DNA of 64,000 nucleotides from Lactifluus volemus (GCA_022376515.1 WTXI01000107.1:52663-116662), one strand, 5' to 3'. Counted from the first letter of the stretch, positions 1-12,470 are shown. The notes: a model not told the origin generated them from the letters alone. Numbers and translations are program-made.

Positions 1-490
1 TAACTGTGTCCCTTGTTGCGCCCCAGCTATCTGGCGTGTACCTTTCTCTGGCTCGTATTTCATTCAGTTTGCTCCTTCTTGGCTGTCTAGTCATTCACTA
101 TCCGCTGGTTTGTACCTGTTCACGTTGTCGCTTTTCATTTGCCATTGGTGCGTGCCTATCGCCGGTTTTTTCTATTCATTTGCTAACAGTGCAAAACACA
201 CTCTCTGGGTTTTTTTTTTTCATTCGTCAACCACTGGTGCGTGCCTATCTCCAATGCCTTCATTCATCATCCAGCAGTTTGCTCCTTTCCTTCTCTGACT
301 GTTATTCACTCACCACCTGTGCGTACCTGTCCACTTATTTTCTATTCATTTGCCACCGGTGCGTACCTTTCTCCGGTTGCCTTGCCATCCGTTCAATTCT
401 TCTCACATTCATTTCTTGTGCATTTGTCCTTTTTGGGTCTGTACCCATCAACCAAGCATTCCAAGTTCGCAGCCAACTCAGAGCAGTGTT
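1..490. repeat. Degenerate pyrimidine-rich minisatellite
   Basis: No gene is supported here. The stretch is C/T-rich and repeats a loose motif of the type 'GGTGCGTACCTTTCTCCGG', separated by 'TTCATTTGCCA'-like text, with roughly 50-60 bp periodicity (for example near 140, 238, 320 and 358). Because it lies upstream of the Plavaka transposase, it could be the 5' subterminal repeat region of that transposon, but the left end of the element is not visible. Short ORFs in several frames here look like by-products of the repeats. Confidence 0.5.
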
Positions 491-850
491 GTACAGGTCA
501 GGCTGACTTGAGGTCAGTGAGGTCACGTCGCGTCGGTTGACTAAGTCACGTCGCGTCGGTTGACTAAGTCAAGGGTCAGATAAGGGTCATACGGCCCAAG
601 TGAGCACGAATCTGGGCGCGAACCATCTGATCTTGACATTGATGAGTCAGATCTGCTCGATTTCGATCCATTATCCGAGGATCTCTGATATGGAAGTTTC
701 CCACGGACCCTTGACCCATCATGACCCCGTCAATCGAAGTCAGGTCACTCGACGGTGGGTCGGGGTCCGACCTCGTCAGACCGGGTCTCAGACTCAGAGT
801 ACCTTCTGACAAGCATACAGGTGTCCCTCGCATCGTCCTTCAAACTCACT
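491..850. promoter_or_regulatory. 5' flank of Plavaka transposase with GGTCA/TGACC motifs
   Basis: The stretch before the transposase start is dense in GGTCA, GGGTCA and TGAC words. It also holds a perfect 23-bp tandem duplication at 522-544 and 545-567. Clusters of short direct and inverted motifs near the ends are typical transposase-binding regions of DNA transposons. The function is inferred from position only. Confidence 0.35.
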
Positions 851-3800
851 ATGTCGTTGTCACACAGGCTCCCTTGTTTGTATCCCGGGTGTCCCCTCAC
901 CTTCAAGAGTCAACATGGTCGTACGTATCACATCCGCAACGCCCATGTAAACTCCAATGCCCAATCCGAGTTGAATCTAGGACCAGATTTATCTGAGTCC
1001 CCCCCCACTGGCAACCTCACACAACGGCCAAAACAACGTCATGGCCGACGGATTGAACATCCCTATCTAACCGGTAAGTCTTTGCTGCATATCTAAGTCT
1101 ATATGTACATACTGACGTTCCCTCAACAAGGCCTTCCCTGTGATGCCAATGGGAATTTCCTTCCACCTGGCACTCAGCCAACACCACGAGCGAACGCGAC
1201 ACCGGACGACTGGAGCCCCTTTGAGAGTGAGGTCCAGTTCCTCGTAGCAGATCTCTTGTACCGCCGCGTTGAGATGTCCGCTTCCAATATCGACACGTTA
1301 ATGGAGTTGTGGGAGACATCTATGGGCGTTTTCGGGGCGTCTGGGCCATTTCGGACCCACCGGCATATGCATACGGTTATCGATTCAGCATCTCTTGGTG
1401 ATGCCCCATGGCAGTGCCTCGTGACTGGATTCTCGGAGGATGTCTCTAGGAATGCTCCTACCTGGAAACAGACGGCCTACGAAGTTTGGTATCGCAATCC
1501 CGACGAAGTTGTACGCCTTACGCTAGACAACCCCGACTTCAGTGGACAATTCGATGTATGCCCATACATTGAGCTAGACGTGAATGACAAGCGTCGTTGG
1601 GCCAATGTCATGTCGGCAAACATTGCTTGGAATCATTGTGTAAGTACTCGTTTCTGCATTCATTCGTTGCATGTACAATATACTAATTATCTTTGCTTCA
1701 TAAAGGATGCCATTGCTGTTTCCCACACAGATACACATGGGGCGATGTACTGTCCCATCATTTTGGGCAGTGACAAGACTACCGTCTCAGTCGCCACAGG
1801 GCACGTGGAGTATCACCCAATGTACCTGTCCATTGGGAACTTACACAATAGCGTGAGAAGTGCTCACCGCAATGCTGTAATACCAATAGCGTTCCTAGCT
1901 ATCCCAAAGGGTGAGTCATCGTCATGGTAATCGGGCAATGATTAATATGTGACCAATATGATCCAGGTGACCGTAGATACGATGATGACCCCGAGTTTCG
2001 CAAGTTCAAACGGCAGTTGTTCCACGCGTCAATATCAGCAATCCTCCAGACACTTCGACTTGGGATGACAAGTCCGGTCATCCGGCGATGCCCAGATGGC
2101 CATTACCGGCGGGTCATCTATGACCTCGTGGCCTTCATCGCCGACTACCCAGAGCAAGTTATGTTAACAGGAATTGTACAGGGTTGGTGCCCCAAGTAAG
2201 TAACTTAGTTTGGCTTGGCAGATTAACACTGATCGTATGTCAGGTGTGCTGCATCACCAAAGGACTTGAACACAGCTTCAAGACCACGAACGACGGCACT
2301 CACAGATCAACTTGTTCAGGTTCTGGATTCGAAGACGCTTTGGGACCGGTATGGAATCGATGACGATGTCATTGTAAGTCCAAGAGTCCCACCATCTATT
2401 TGTTACTAACAGATATTATAGCCTTTCACCGCAGACTTTCCGCGTGCCGATATTCACGAAATGATCTCGCCTGATTTATTACATCAAATCATTAAAGGGG
2501 CCTTCAAGGACCACCTTGTGACATGGGTATGTAGCTACCTGACACTCGCGAATACTGAGAGTCAGGGAAACGCGATTCTTGATGATATCGATCGCCGGTG
2601 CGTCTCGAATTCTTGCTTTAGTATCAAGCTCACATTCTAAGGCAGAATTGCTGCTGTGCCACCATTCCCGGGCCTCCGCCGCTTCCCCCATGGTCGCCGC
2701 TTCAAACAATGGACGGGGGATGACTCGAAGGCATTGATGAAGGTACGTATTCATTGGTGATAATGCAATTCCTGTGACTTACCATTGAGACAGGTTTATC
2801 TGCCCGCGATCGTTGGATATGTGCCGGACGACATGGTAATGTGTATTTCAGCTTTCCTCGACACATGCTACATCGCCCGCCGCCAAGATTTAGACGAGGA
2901 CTCCTTGAAGAAATTCGACACGTCGTTTTCGAAGTACCTTCAATTGCGCGATATCTTTCACACTACCGGTGTCCGACCAACTGGCTTCTCCCTTCCGCGT
3001 CAGCACGTGTTAACTCACTATCACTCCCTCATTCAAGATTTTGGTGCACCGGCTGGCCTCTGTTCGTCTATCACTGAGTCTCGACACATCACTGCTGTCA
3101 AGAAACCATGGCGGCGTTCCAACCATTACAAAGCACTCGGACAAATGCTCAGAGTAAACGAACGCCTCGACAAGCTCTCAGCATTACGTTCTGACTTTGT
3201 TGCTCGTGGGATGATGCCAGCTGGTCATCGCCCTCCTGCAGGCACTTCATTCTTTCACGGTAATCTTGATGAACGCCAACCTACGAACAGCAATCAGGAT
3301 GAAAGCGATGACGAGGATGAGGGACCTGTAGATGACAGCGTGCTTGGCCATGTTGTCCTTGCACGCTCGCGTAGTAAGTATTACTCTTTGTTATCTATAT
3401 CACTGCGTCTTGCGTCTTGGGAACTAACCTTTTGCTCATTCTAGTGATTGACTATCTGCGGGATTTCCAGGGGCTTGCGGCCCAGATAAATGAACCCGAC
3501 CTCCCTATCCTGACACAAGGATTCCTCGCTGACCAGCTCCACCTGAGTGGTGAGATTATGCCGTTAATCACATCTAAAGTGAGTGTGTTTCACTCCGCTA
3601 CCGCAACATTCTTTGCTCCGAGCGATCCCAGTGGCATCCGCGGCATGCGACGCGAGCGCATACGATCGACACCATCATGGCGAGGACAGGGGCCAAGGCA
3701 TGACTGCGTCTTTGTGACTGAGGACGATGAGAAGCCAGGTGTACGAGGACTTAACATTGGACGCGTTACACTCTTTTTTTCATTCCTATATGATGGTACA

Positions 3801-4076
3801 GAGTATCCGTGTGCATTACTTGAGTGGTTCACAAGAGTACGACTTGACCAAGTGACTGGGATGTGGATAGTGCGTCCCGACTTCATCCATGCTGGCAACA
3901 GACGCAATAAATCAGTTGTTCATCTCGATGCGTTGTTGCGCGCAGCTCATCTTATTCCCGTTTACGGTAGTGAACGTTTACCATTAGAAATAGACGCCAT
4001 AGTCTCGCTTGACACGTTTATGGCATATTATGTGAACAAATATATAGATCATCATGCACACGAAATCGCTTTCTAA
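851..4076 (+). CDS. Plavaka-type DNA transposase, intact, nine exons
   Basis: Model: join(851..1073,1131..1639,1706..1910,1967..2195,2244..2373,2422..2597,2646..2742,2794..3373,3445..4076), 926 codons, all introns GT-AG of 48-71 bp. Residues 1-30 form a C2H2-like finger (CLYPGC then HGRTYHIRNAH). The junction of exons 1 and 2 reads HPYLTGLPCDANG, a hallmark I know from mushroom Plavaka proteins. The core contains DDWSPFESEVQF, GSDKTTVSVATG, YLSIGN, AHRNAV, GIVQGWCPKC, DDIDRRIAAVPPFPGLR, GYVPDDMV, GVRPTGFSLPRQH and SSITESRHITAVKKPWRR, ending in a D/E-rich and then a variable tail. These proteins are thought to be RNase H-fold DDE transposases that cut and paste their element. Each splice restores the family reading frame with no stop or frameshift, so the gene may be active. 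ATG 851 is chosen because the zinc finger starts right after it. Confidence 0.9.
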
Positions 4077-4373
4077 TTTTACTTTATGAACTAGAATTAC
4101 ATACAAATACTAGATCTAATTTAAATACTGGTTGTGTCTAGAAACATGATAAAATTGTAGGATGACCGGAGAGTTGCTGGCAGTGACTAGACGTTACTAG
4201 AGCGAGCACATACCAAACTAGATCCAGTAGTCGTGCCTAGAAACTCGATTGAGTTCTAGGATGACCTGGGAGTGGCTGGCCGTGACTAGGCGTTATTAGC
4301 GCTGGCGCCCTAGGTCGCTCTAGTAGCTCTAGTCACTTCTAGTTGCTCTAGTAATTTTACATTTTGCTGATGT
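4077..4373. mobile_element. 3' subterminal region and likely right end of the Plavaka transposon
   Basis: After the stop codon the sequence is rich in CTAG and GTGACTAG words and contains a degenerate direct repeat about 99 bp apart (starting near 4138 and 4237). It ends with ACATTTTGCTGATGT at 4359-4373. The same 15-mer forms the right end of the independent DNA element that ends at 39725/39726, so it very likely marks the transposon terminus here. The sequence turns into a cytochrome P450 fragment at once after it. The matching left end was not found and may lie before base 1. Confidence 0.55.
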
Positions 4374-4430
4374 GTCCAGTTCTTCTTGTGCCCTCTTTTG
4401 TATGTCAGGGTAGCAATGCAGCAGCAGCTG
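4374..4430 (-). pseudogene. Cytochrome P450 gene fragment
   Basis: Bases 4379-4413 match the P450 exon at 13961-13995 at nearly every position. Read on the minus strand they encode [13 protein letters not shown], the segment after the P450 I-helix. The two base differences inside this block change neither amino acid (Leu and Gln codons), so the source was probably a translated paralogue and not a recent copy of the neighbour. Beyond 4413 the match weakens, with a small gap. It is a scrap, not a gene. Confidence 0.6.
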
Positions 4431-5440
4431 TCGACGTGGGTTATATATATGTATCAAGACGAGGATTGTGTTGGTTTACAGAATGAAAACAAAATTTGTT
4501 GTCTTCACTCGCACAGTCAAGCGACCTGTGACTTTTGCAAGAGTTTGTAACCAGGCCATTCAGTGGTCAGACTCCCGATACCATCGAAGGAGTCGCAAGC
4601 CTTCTTCCTCGATGACAAATAGAATAGCAGTGCCACGTGGAGACGCTTCGCTCAGGCTGTTCCTTTGTTGCAACATTCGGAGATTTTGAAGACCCATAAC
4701 TGCTTACTGTAAGAAAGCTTTTACTACGGGGATGAAAGTCGTTCTCAGAGCACAGCCACGGGAGAGGACATGGAACTGGAGGTGTACATAGGTCTCGGAG
4801 GGTATCGGGCATCAGCACCCGAGGCGCAAAGACAGATAGCGGCCATGGTGACGTCCCGCCGAAACATGCAGAGGGTACGATTTGATGGCACGCGGGGTCT
4901 ATGTTCATTGACGAGCTACAAAGGATGCGTATGCATGACGAAGGAAAGTTGTCGACAAATTATAGTTGGTGGAAATCTCGGGGCTATTAGTAGGTCGTCT
5001 ACTACCGTGCTGGATATACGCCCTCACTCTGCCAATTATGCCACTCGAGTCCTCCTGGATTGGAACGTTCCCACGCTGCTCCGTGCCCGAGCCTCGCCCG
5101 GCAGCTCGCATGTGGGAAAAATATGCAAGAGGTGCTTGCACGCCCAGACCACATCCTTCTCCCTCAGAGGGCGCCACCTCGGCGAGCGACAGTTCAATGT
5201 GCATGTGGGATGGAGCCCAGTATACGATCGTGCAGAAGAGGCAGAGCGGCATGCTAAAGAAAGCTTGTGATCAAACCCCAGCGGGAGAGAAGCAGGAACA
5301 ACATATACAGGCGCAGCTGCCTCCCTGCGTGGGTCACGGTTTCGACGGCTGGGAGAGTGAGCGAACTGGTGTTTGGGTGGGCACTGCAGTGTTAGCATAT
5401 GCCGCAAAGTTTAGAGATCGCACTGCAGATTTATAACAAA
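4431..5440. other. Intergenic, no supported gene
   Basis: Short overlapping ORFs occur on both strands, but none has a recognisable motif, a consistent splice model or family features. A TATATATA stretch lies near 4444. The right part is the downstream flank of the minus-strand receptor gene that ends at 5464. Confidence 0.5.
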
Positions 5441-5463
5441 AAGAACATACCATTTGATCCTAT

Positions 5464-8400
5464 TCAGATATTCCGGTCATATATTCTACCCCAATCTGAT
5501 CCATGCACGAATTTTGAGAAATCAAGCACGGTCTCATGTCGTACACCTGCAATCCAGACAGTGCTCGGTCTATGAAGACCTGTCCTGTGAAGCGCGGGAA
5601 TCCATAAAAGAAGTTCTTTCTGTTCTCCACATATCCAACCGTCACCATCAACCGGGGATTGGTCCGTAAATTGAATCTTCTCAACATCTTCTGTCACGAT
5701 ACTTTCGACATGAATTGCAGAATCACCTGACCCTGAGGCAATGTCATGTTCACGGGCAGATCTGACCAAATCGGTGTGTCCAGTAACTGGGCTCGGTTTA
5801 ATCTGGCAGGTTGTGGCATCCCACATCCGAATCGAATTATCGGATGAAGCAGATATGAAGTGCAGCCCGTCCGGCGAGAACGCAACAGAATTGACCGAAT
5901 CGGTGTGTCCAGTGAACGGGCCCGCTACAATCCGTCCTGTTGTGGCATCCCACACCCGAATCGTTCTGTCGGTCGAGGCCGACGCGATGCGCAGCCCGTC
6001 CGGCGAGAATGCAACGGAATTGACCAAAGAGGTGTGTCCAGTGAACGGGCCCACTACAATCTGTCCCAGTGTGGCATCCCACACCCGAATCGTTTCATCG
6101 TACGAGGCCGATGTGATGCGCAGCCCGTCCGGTGAGAATGCAACGGAAGTGACCAAAGAGGTGTGTCCAGTGAACGGGCCTGCTACAATGTGTCCCGTTG
6201 TGGCATCCCACACCCGAATCGTTTGATCGTATGAGGCCGATGCGATGCACAGCCCATCCGGCGAGAATGCAACGGAAGTGACCGAAGAGGTGTGTCCAGT
6301 GAACGGGCCCGCTACAATCTGTCCCGTTGTGGCATCCCACACCCGAATCGTTTGATCTCTCGAGGCCGATGCGATGCGCAGCCCGTCCGGCGAGAATGCA
6401 ACAGAATTGACCGAAGAGGTGTGTCCAGTGAACGGGCCCGCTATAATCTGTCCTGTTGTGGCATCCCACACCCGAATCGTTTCATCATACGAGGCCGATG
6501 TGATGCGCAGCCCGTCCAGCGAGAACGCAACAAAACTGACCGAAGAGGTGTGTCCAGTGAACGGGGCCGCTACAATCTGTCCTGTTGTGGCATCCCACAC
6601 CCGAATCGTTCCGTCGGTCGAGGCCGACGCGATGCGCAGCCCGTCCGGCGAGAATGCAACAGAATTGACCAAAGAGGTGTGTCCAGTGAACGGGCCCGCT
6701 ACAATCTGTCCCAGTGTGGCATTCCACACCCGAATCGTTTCATCGTACGAGGCCGATGCGATGCGCAGCCCGTCCGGTGAGAATGCAACGGAATTGACCA
6801 AAGAGGTGTGTCCAGTGAACGGGCCTGCTACAATGTGTCCCGTTGTGGCATCCCACACCCGAATCGTTTCATCGTACGAGGCCGATGCGATGCGCAGCCC
6901 GTCCGGTGAGAATGCAACGGAATTGACCAAAGAGGTGTGTCCAGTGAACGGGCCTGCTACAATGTGTCCCGTTGTGGCATCCCACACCCGAATCGTTTGA
7001 TCGTCCGAGGCCGATGCGATGCACAGCCCGTCCAGTGAGAATGCAACGGAATTGACCGAAGAGGTGTGTCCAGTGAACGGGCCTGCTACAATGTGTCCCG
7101 TTGTGGCATCCCACACCCGAATCGTTTGATCGTTCGAGGCCGATGCGATGCGCAGCCCGTCCGGTGAGAATGCAACGGAATTGACCGAAGAGGTGTGTCC
7201 AGTGAACGGGCCTGCTACAATGTGTCCCGTTGTGGCATCCCACACCCGAATCGTTTGATCGTTCGAGGCCGATGCGATGCGCAGCCCGTCCGGTGAGAAT
7301 GCAACGGAATTGACCGAAGAGGTGTGTCCAGTGAACGGGCCTGCTACAATGTGTCCCGTTGTGGCATCCCACACCCGAATCGTTTGATCGTATGAGGCCG
7401 ATGCGATGCGCAGCCCGTCCGGTGAGAATGCAACGGAATTGACCGGAGAGGTGTGTCCAGTGAACGGGCCTGCTACAATGTGTCCCGTTGTGGCATCCCA
7501 CACCCGAATCGTTTGATCGTACGAGGCCGATGCGATGCGCTGCCCATCTGGCGAGAAAGCAACAGAACTGACTGCGATATCATGTGCTTGAACGGCCATT
7601 TCCAATGCCGGCCAGTGAGACAACTGCCCACGCTCCAAAGTCAATGTACAAGGGAATTTGCGAATGTATTGATTGAAGACGTGGGAAGACCTTGGTGTGA
7701 ATGGGAGCGCCGAGACATAAATATGCGGTGTGCTCCTCGCCATCGTCATTCCGAAATACCGCACAAACCTCGACGCATCATTCACTAATTCCAACATATT
7801 CTTCACCTCTGTTTGCGAACCCTTTTACCCAAACGTCACCGCATGTCATACTGAATTGTGAGGAGCACCTACCTCCTGCTGCAACCACATCGACAGAAAT
7901 GACAATGCTCGTAACGCAAGGGGCACACTGCTCTTGATGCTAAGCACTTCTAGCCAAAATAGTAACTTTGTCTCGAGCAACGATCCAAGTTTCATGAAGA
8001 GATCGTCATCGAAAGCAAGATGTTCCAAGTGATCGCCCCAGAAAAGGCAGGAATACGATAACGCAGGTGGGATGTATCTCATAATTCGAGATTCAAGATC
8101 TGGAACATCGCTGTTGGCATGATGTGATGACTCGAGTTTGCAAATGTTGAACTCCAGTTTCTCGAGCATCGAAGAAAGGCAGGAATGTGCCAACTGACGG
8201 TGCGAATCCTGAAGGTCCACGTAAAACATACCACCCTTCTTGCTCGTCAGAAAGTCACGGAATGATGTATGGAGAGGAACGATGGGATGCGTTTGGTCAG
8301 ATGAAGTCACATTGCTCAGCAGCGAGCCGAGGTGACCGAGCATTTGTACAGCTGGATCAGGATCCTCGGGTTCATGAATGGAGGCATGCCTTCGCAGACC

Positions 8401-10900
8401 AATCAAAGAATCGATTGAGAGCGGTTCGATCGCAGCGAAAAGCTGTCCCATTACAGACCGAAATAGAGTCTGTGCTTCATCCGGTTTGAAGTACGCTTCA
8501 AGAACTTCTTCATATAACTTGTCCAACGGATCTTGTCCACTGCGATCTCGGGAGTGTCCCAACAAGCGATGAACACACTTTTTCTTGCTAAACCCAAAGC
8601 TAGCAGGAGGGCTATTTATGAACCCGCACGCAACAGCTGCCCATTGAAACAGGCCCTCTGCCGCTTTTGCTAGTTTGACCCCATCGCTTTTGAAGACGTC
8701 CGGTGGGAGCTCCTTCTGAAGGTACACCCCAATATCTTGCTCTGTCTTGAGAGACAGTTCGGCATCATCCATGTAAAGCCTATTGATGGATGAAGCCTTG
8801 ACAAACGCAGGCTCGATGCCATTTTCAGGCCTGGACGTGACGAGTATCCGGAATTCGGATGGGAGCTCGACGAGGTGCTCGGCGAGAAATGAATGTAATC
8901 CATTTTTGCCGATTGCATCCCCACTCTCATCCAAGGCATCGATAACTATAAGAATTGGACCGGGAAGTGGCAGGTTCTTGAGCGGTTCCACGAGGAGGCA
9001 TTCAAAAAGTGTACGATAGTCTCGGGTACCACGAAGAGAGGATTTATCCTTGATGACCTCCCCAAGGGTGTGCTTGTACGCAGGAATGCGATCGGAGAGA
9101 TCGCGAGCGATTGTCGTGAAGAGCATGTAGGCCTCATCTTTGGACTGTTCCTTGCGCAAAAAGGCGGAGTATGAGCCGAGACATTTGCCTTCAAAACGAC
9201 GTGCAACCTCATGTGCAATCGAAGATTTTCCTGTCCCTGCTTGGCCGAGAAGAACTAGCCCACGTTCAGATTTGGGATTCTCGACCCACTTGGTGATGAA
9301 GTGCAAAAAGTCTTCACGCGTGCCTGGAAGACATCGCTTCTCGTCGCCGTATCGCCAGCCTCCCCTATAGGGTAATTCTCTGATTATGGCACTCAGTTCT
9401 GTGTGTTCCCTGTCAGATCGACGATCCGACGGTCTTGTGAGTGTCAGAATCACGCACCAGCTTCTAATGCTTGGTTCGACTTATCGTCCCGCATTTGAAG
9501 GACAGTAGCCTGAGTAGTGACAACAGCATATGCGAGGAACGTTTCTCGAAGTCGAACAAGAGTGGCGCGGTACTCTTCGACATTTCCGTCAACTTTGCCG
9601 ACGATATTCTTCAAAGCCCGCTTTCCTGAAAGTCACACGTTCATATTGAGCAACGACAGAGGTTCAAGACAACGTACCGATTTGCACATCCTTCGCATAC
9701 GACTCGATGAATTCGGCCGATTTGGCGACGCACTGCAGCATCTCATCGAGAATCTTTACTTGCCTGGATGCCGGCTGGATATTCCTCAAAATAGCCGCCT
9801 CCTTTGCAAATTCAAAGGCGTCCCGTATTGCCCCAAGTAGTGTTCTCACATTGTCATCACGCCCGACCTGCTGTAGTAAAGTCTGGTAGCGATGTGAAAA
9901 GAATTCTCCATATTCTCCGAATGGGCAAGGAGACCCACCTGAGGGATAAATGAGAGCAGACCCCACGCTGTCTTCGCATATGGGCTCAGCTGATGAGCGC
10001 AAGTTAGCTCAACACAGGATGAGACCTTTTAAAAAATACCTCTGCGATTGGACTGACGGCGTCCATTACAAACTTGACCTTTTCAACAGCATTGCTCCAT
10101 GTCTTCATAGTATCAAACGCTCTCTCGGCGCCATCGAGAGTATCTGATATCTCCGTCTGGCTGTCTGGTACTGCTCCCACAGAGGGACCACTCTCAATGG
10201 GAAGATTACTCGTTTGGGATAAAGGAGATAGAGGGACGGGATCTGCTGTGCGTTGCATGGGTTCACTGTCGGTTTGGACAGTAGGACGCGCAGCACCGGC
10301 TTCAGCGATAGGGCTTCCCGGGTCGACCGGTGTACTCGTAGGGTTTGTGGAATTGACTACCAAAGGCAGAGACGAACTTGCGATTGTTGACACGGTGATA
10401 CTTAAGGAGGGTGGAACGAGCTCCGTCGGACGTCCGTCAGCATTGTCGAGAACAATGTCAAATTCTATATGGAGGGTGCTCAGCCAGATGCATGACTATA
10501 TTCTTTAAAACAAAACGAACCGCGTTGGGATTCGCAGGGTATCTCCTGACTTCCAACAAAGATGTCCTTCCGTGTGGTCCTTTTCGCATAAAGACATATT
10601 GTAACACGAGATTGAGGTTGTACAGCACTGAAGGAGACTCAGATGTTGGCAAGAATGAAGATATGACATTTCCCACAATGTGTTCACGGTCTCATTCCAT
10701 TCTACCCGTTGCATCACGCTCCTCACAGATCGTGTCTTCCATGTCCTCTCCCCGTCAGCAACAGTAACATAAAACCTTCTCTTCTTCCCAAAGAAGGTCT
10801 TGAGACGGGGAAGATTGTGCGCTCTAAGGACTGGCAAGGGAAAGAGATTTAGTACAGTACTAATCAGAGCACACATTCATAAAATACGTACTGATCATCT
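5464..10900 (-). CDS. NLR-like STAND receptor: C2 - NACHT - WD40
   Basis: Model: complement(join(5464..7806,7873..9377,9458..9625,9678..9870,9939..9989,10040..10464,10521..10627,10677..10830,10894..10900)), 1650 codons with no internal stop. A 7-base first exon (ATGATCA) splices into a C2 domain (LRAHNLPRLKTFFGKKRRFY, later SRVTICLYAKRTTRKD; residues about 1-130). A disordered Pro/Ser/Thr linker and a helical region (SPYAKTAWGLL, DAFEFAKEAA) follow. The NACHT ATPase has a P-loop GQAGTGKSS near residue 413 and Walker B ILIVIDALDES near 514. The C-terminus holds 14 WD40 repeats (about 952-1553) and a tail ending WGRIYDRNI. Such proteins act as cytosolic ligand-triggered switches in fungal non-self recognition (HET-E/HET-D type). 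The ligand and effector of this one are unknown. The 10676-10628 intron has a weak GTGGGA donor, so that junction is the least certain. Confidence 0.88.
5757..7563 (-). repeat. 14 tandem 129-bp units encoding WD40 repeats
   Basis: Fourteen consecutive 43-residue units follow the pattern VAFSPDGLRIASAS-x-D-x-TIRVWDATTG-x-IVAGPFTGHTS-x-VNS. Fourteen equals two seven-bladed propellers. The units are nearly identical at DNA level, which indicates recent unit exchange. Variation is concentrated at the residue before the Asp (Y, N, D, T, R or S), the residue after it (Q, E, G, R or N) and the residue after HTS/HTD (S, L or P). Unit 14 is the most diverged, as expected at the array edge. Confidence 0.92.
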
Positions 10901-11956
10901 GGAGTAGGGGTGAGCCCGGTTGGATTTCACTGACTTGAGATCGGCTTATGTTCGACATTCGGGAGGACCTGGGCTGTAGTAACTGTTAACGTGAGAGGTC
11001 GAGCGAGGCTTGAGGCCGACATGCGGCCAGGACATTACATAATGACTCATCGATCTACTCACGCACGGACCGATCCCCGAAAAGCCGGCTGCTACACACG
11101 AACCCCAATCCCAGGCGAAATCCATCAGTCCCGCACGACGGTGCTTTCTCTGTTGCATCTGCCATGTTTCCCATCACGATTGTCATTGCCCCTCTGTTCA
11201 CCATTGGTATGCCTTCCTCCTTTACTCACTCTTTCAAGTAGAATCGTGTGCAACTGCGCGATTCAAAAAAACCTCGTCACGGAGACTGAAAAAGGTTTGA
11301 TCGTCCAGGAATGTACACTACAGGAAGGAAGTGACGATTCCGAAGCAGCAGTGTAGGAAGACCTGAGCATGTGCAAGTGAGTTGCATTATTCACCTTCCA
11401 ACCACGCCGTCATCTCGAGCCTAGGGCATGGTGTTAACAACTTGAACTACTTGTTTCAGTTTCTGTGGAGAGTCCGAGTCTTATAAGACCGCCCGCATCC
11501 ATAGGCGTGCCAAGAAGCAGGGCCGAAGAAATTCGTGCTGGGCATGAGTATGTATACGAGCTTTACACATTATTTCGTACTACATCATAATAAAGGAGAC
11601 CCGAGTGTCGCAAGGCTCATCGGGGGATGTTAGAATACAAATAAGACACCTACCGAGTCGATGATGGAGTCGCGATGATGGGTAAAGATTCAAACGAATA
11701 TAGCGTATGTATAGAAACAGAGCCAAAAGAGTAGATAAGGAACTGTGGCATCAGAAATGGGAAATACCACGCGGTGGCCAGGATTCAGTTGAGAAACTTC
11801 AGTCTTGCTGCATACGATCAGACAATGACAGCGTGGATGCCATACATGTTGGGCGTACAATCTCACTGATCCGCGACAACAGTGGCGGAGTGGGAGATGT
11901 ACTGCGGCGGCTGCGGCTTCCCCGCACGCCTCGCCGTGAATCAGGTCTTCCACGTG
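10901..11956. other. Intergenic region upstream of the receptor gene
   Basis: No coding region is supported. It must contain the promoter of the minus-strand receptor that starts at 10900, but no clear TATA box or operator was recognised. Small ORFs on both strands lack family features. Confidence 0.4.
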
Positions 11957-12470
11957 TTATGCTTGGTGAAGGATATGTCCGCGGACATCCAAGTTGTTCA
12001 TATCAATTCGTCCCAAGAGACTAATATCCACCCCTCCCGTCCTTGGCGGTGGAGTTGGCGTCCGGTTGCGCTCTCCCGGGCTTGGCAAAGACGGCTCTTC
12101 CTCCTCCTCCCTCTCGGTAGCCCGAGTTACCTTTGTCCCTTCTTAAGGTGGATCATAACGGCCTGAATTGGCATTGACTCGGAGTACCTCCACTCGCCTT
12201 TCTCGCCCATGCGCATCGACAGATTGCTGAGGGCCATGCTCGGCTACAAACGGGCGACCACCAAAATCATGTCTCCAAGACGAATGTTCAGGTCTGTATG
12301 GTCGTGGTGGTGGAGGCGGTGAGGGAGATGGATATGTATTGAAGGTCCTCCACGACTGGGGGGGTCGGTGGTCGCGGTCATGATTCCAACTTCTGTCCCA
12401 ATCACGAGCGGAGCGCCAATGCTCACGTGATCGATGTGGCTCTCAGGGGTTGCGTCGAGAGTCTCACTAA
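11957..12470 (-). pseudogene. Decayed gene remnant encoding an Arg/Asp/Pro-rich protein
   Basis: One minus-strand frame reads as a typical disordered protein: SREHWRSARDWDRSWNHD, then PSPSPPPPRPYRPEHSSW, then RATEREEEEEPSLP, then TPTPPPRTGGVDISLLGRI, ending at a TAA at 11957-11959. It is broken by at least two in-frame stops (one in the middle after GRYDPP). A protein-like stretch further upstream on the same strand (DAQSVVGQLNAIKYEAAGYG near 12680-12750) may be another exon. The family is not recognised. It could also be a gene with an unseen intron across the stop. Confidence 0.35.

Noticed and set aside
4770..5436. Two overlapping ORFs of about 160 codons
   Set aside because: No motif, no splice partners and both strands equally open. 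Composition is enough to explain them.
5741..7501. Plus- and minus-strand ORFs across the WD40 array
   Set aside because: Alternate-frame shadows of the 129-bp repeat. Only one frame gives WD40 text and joins the NACHT exon.
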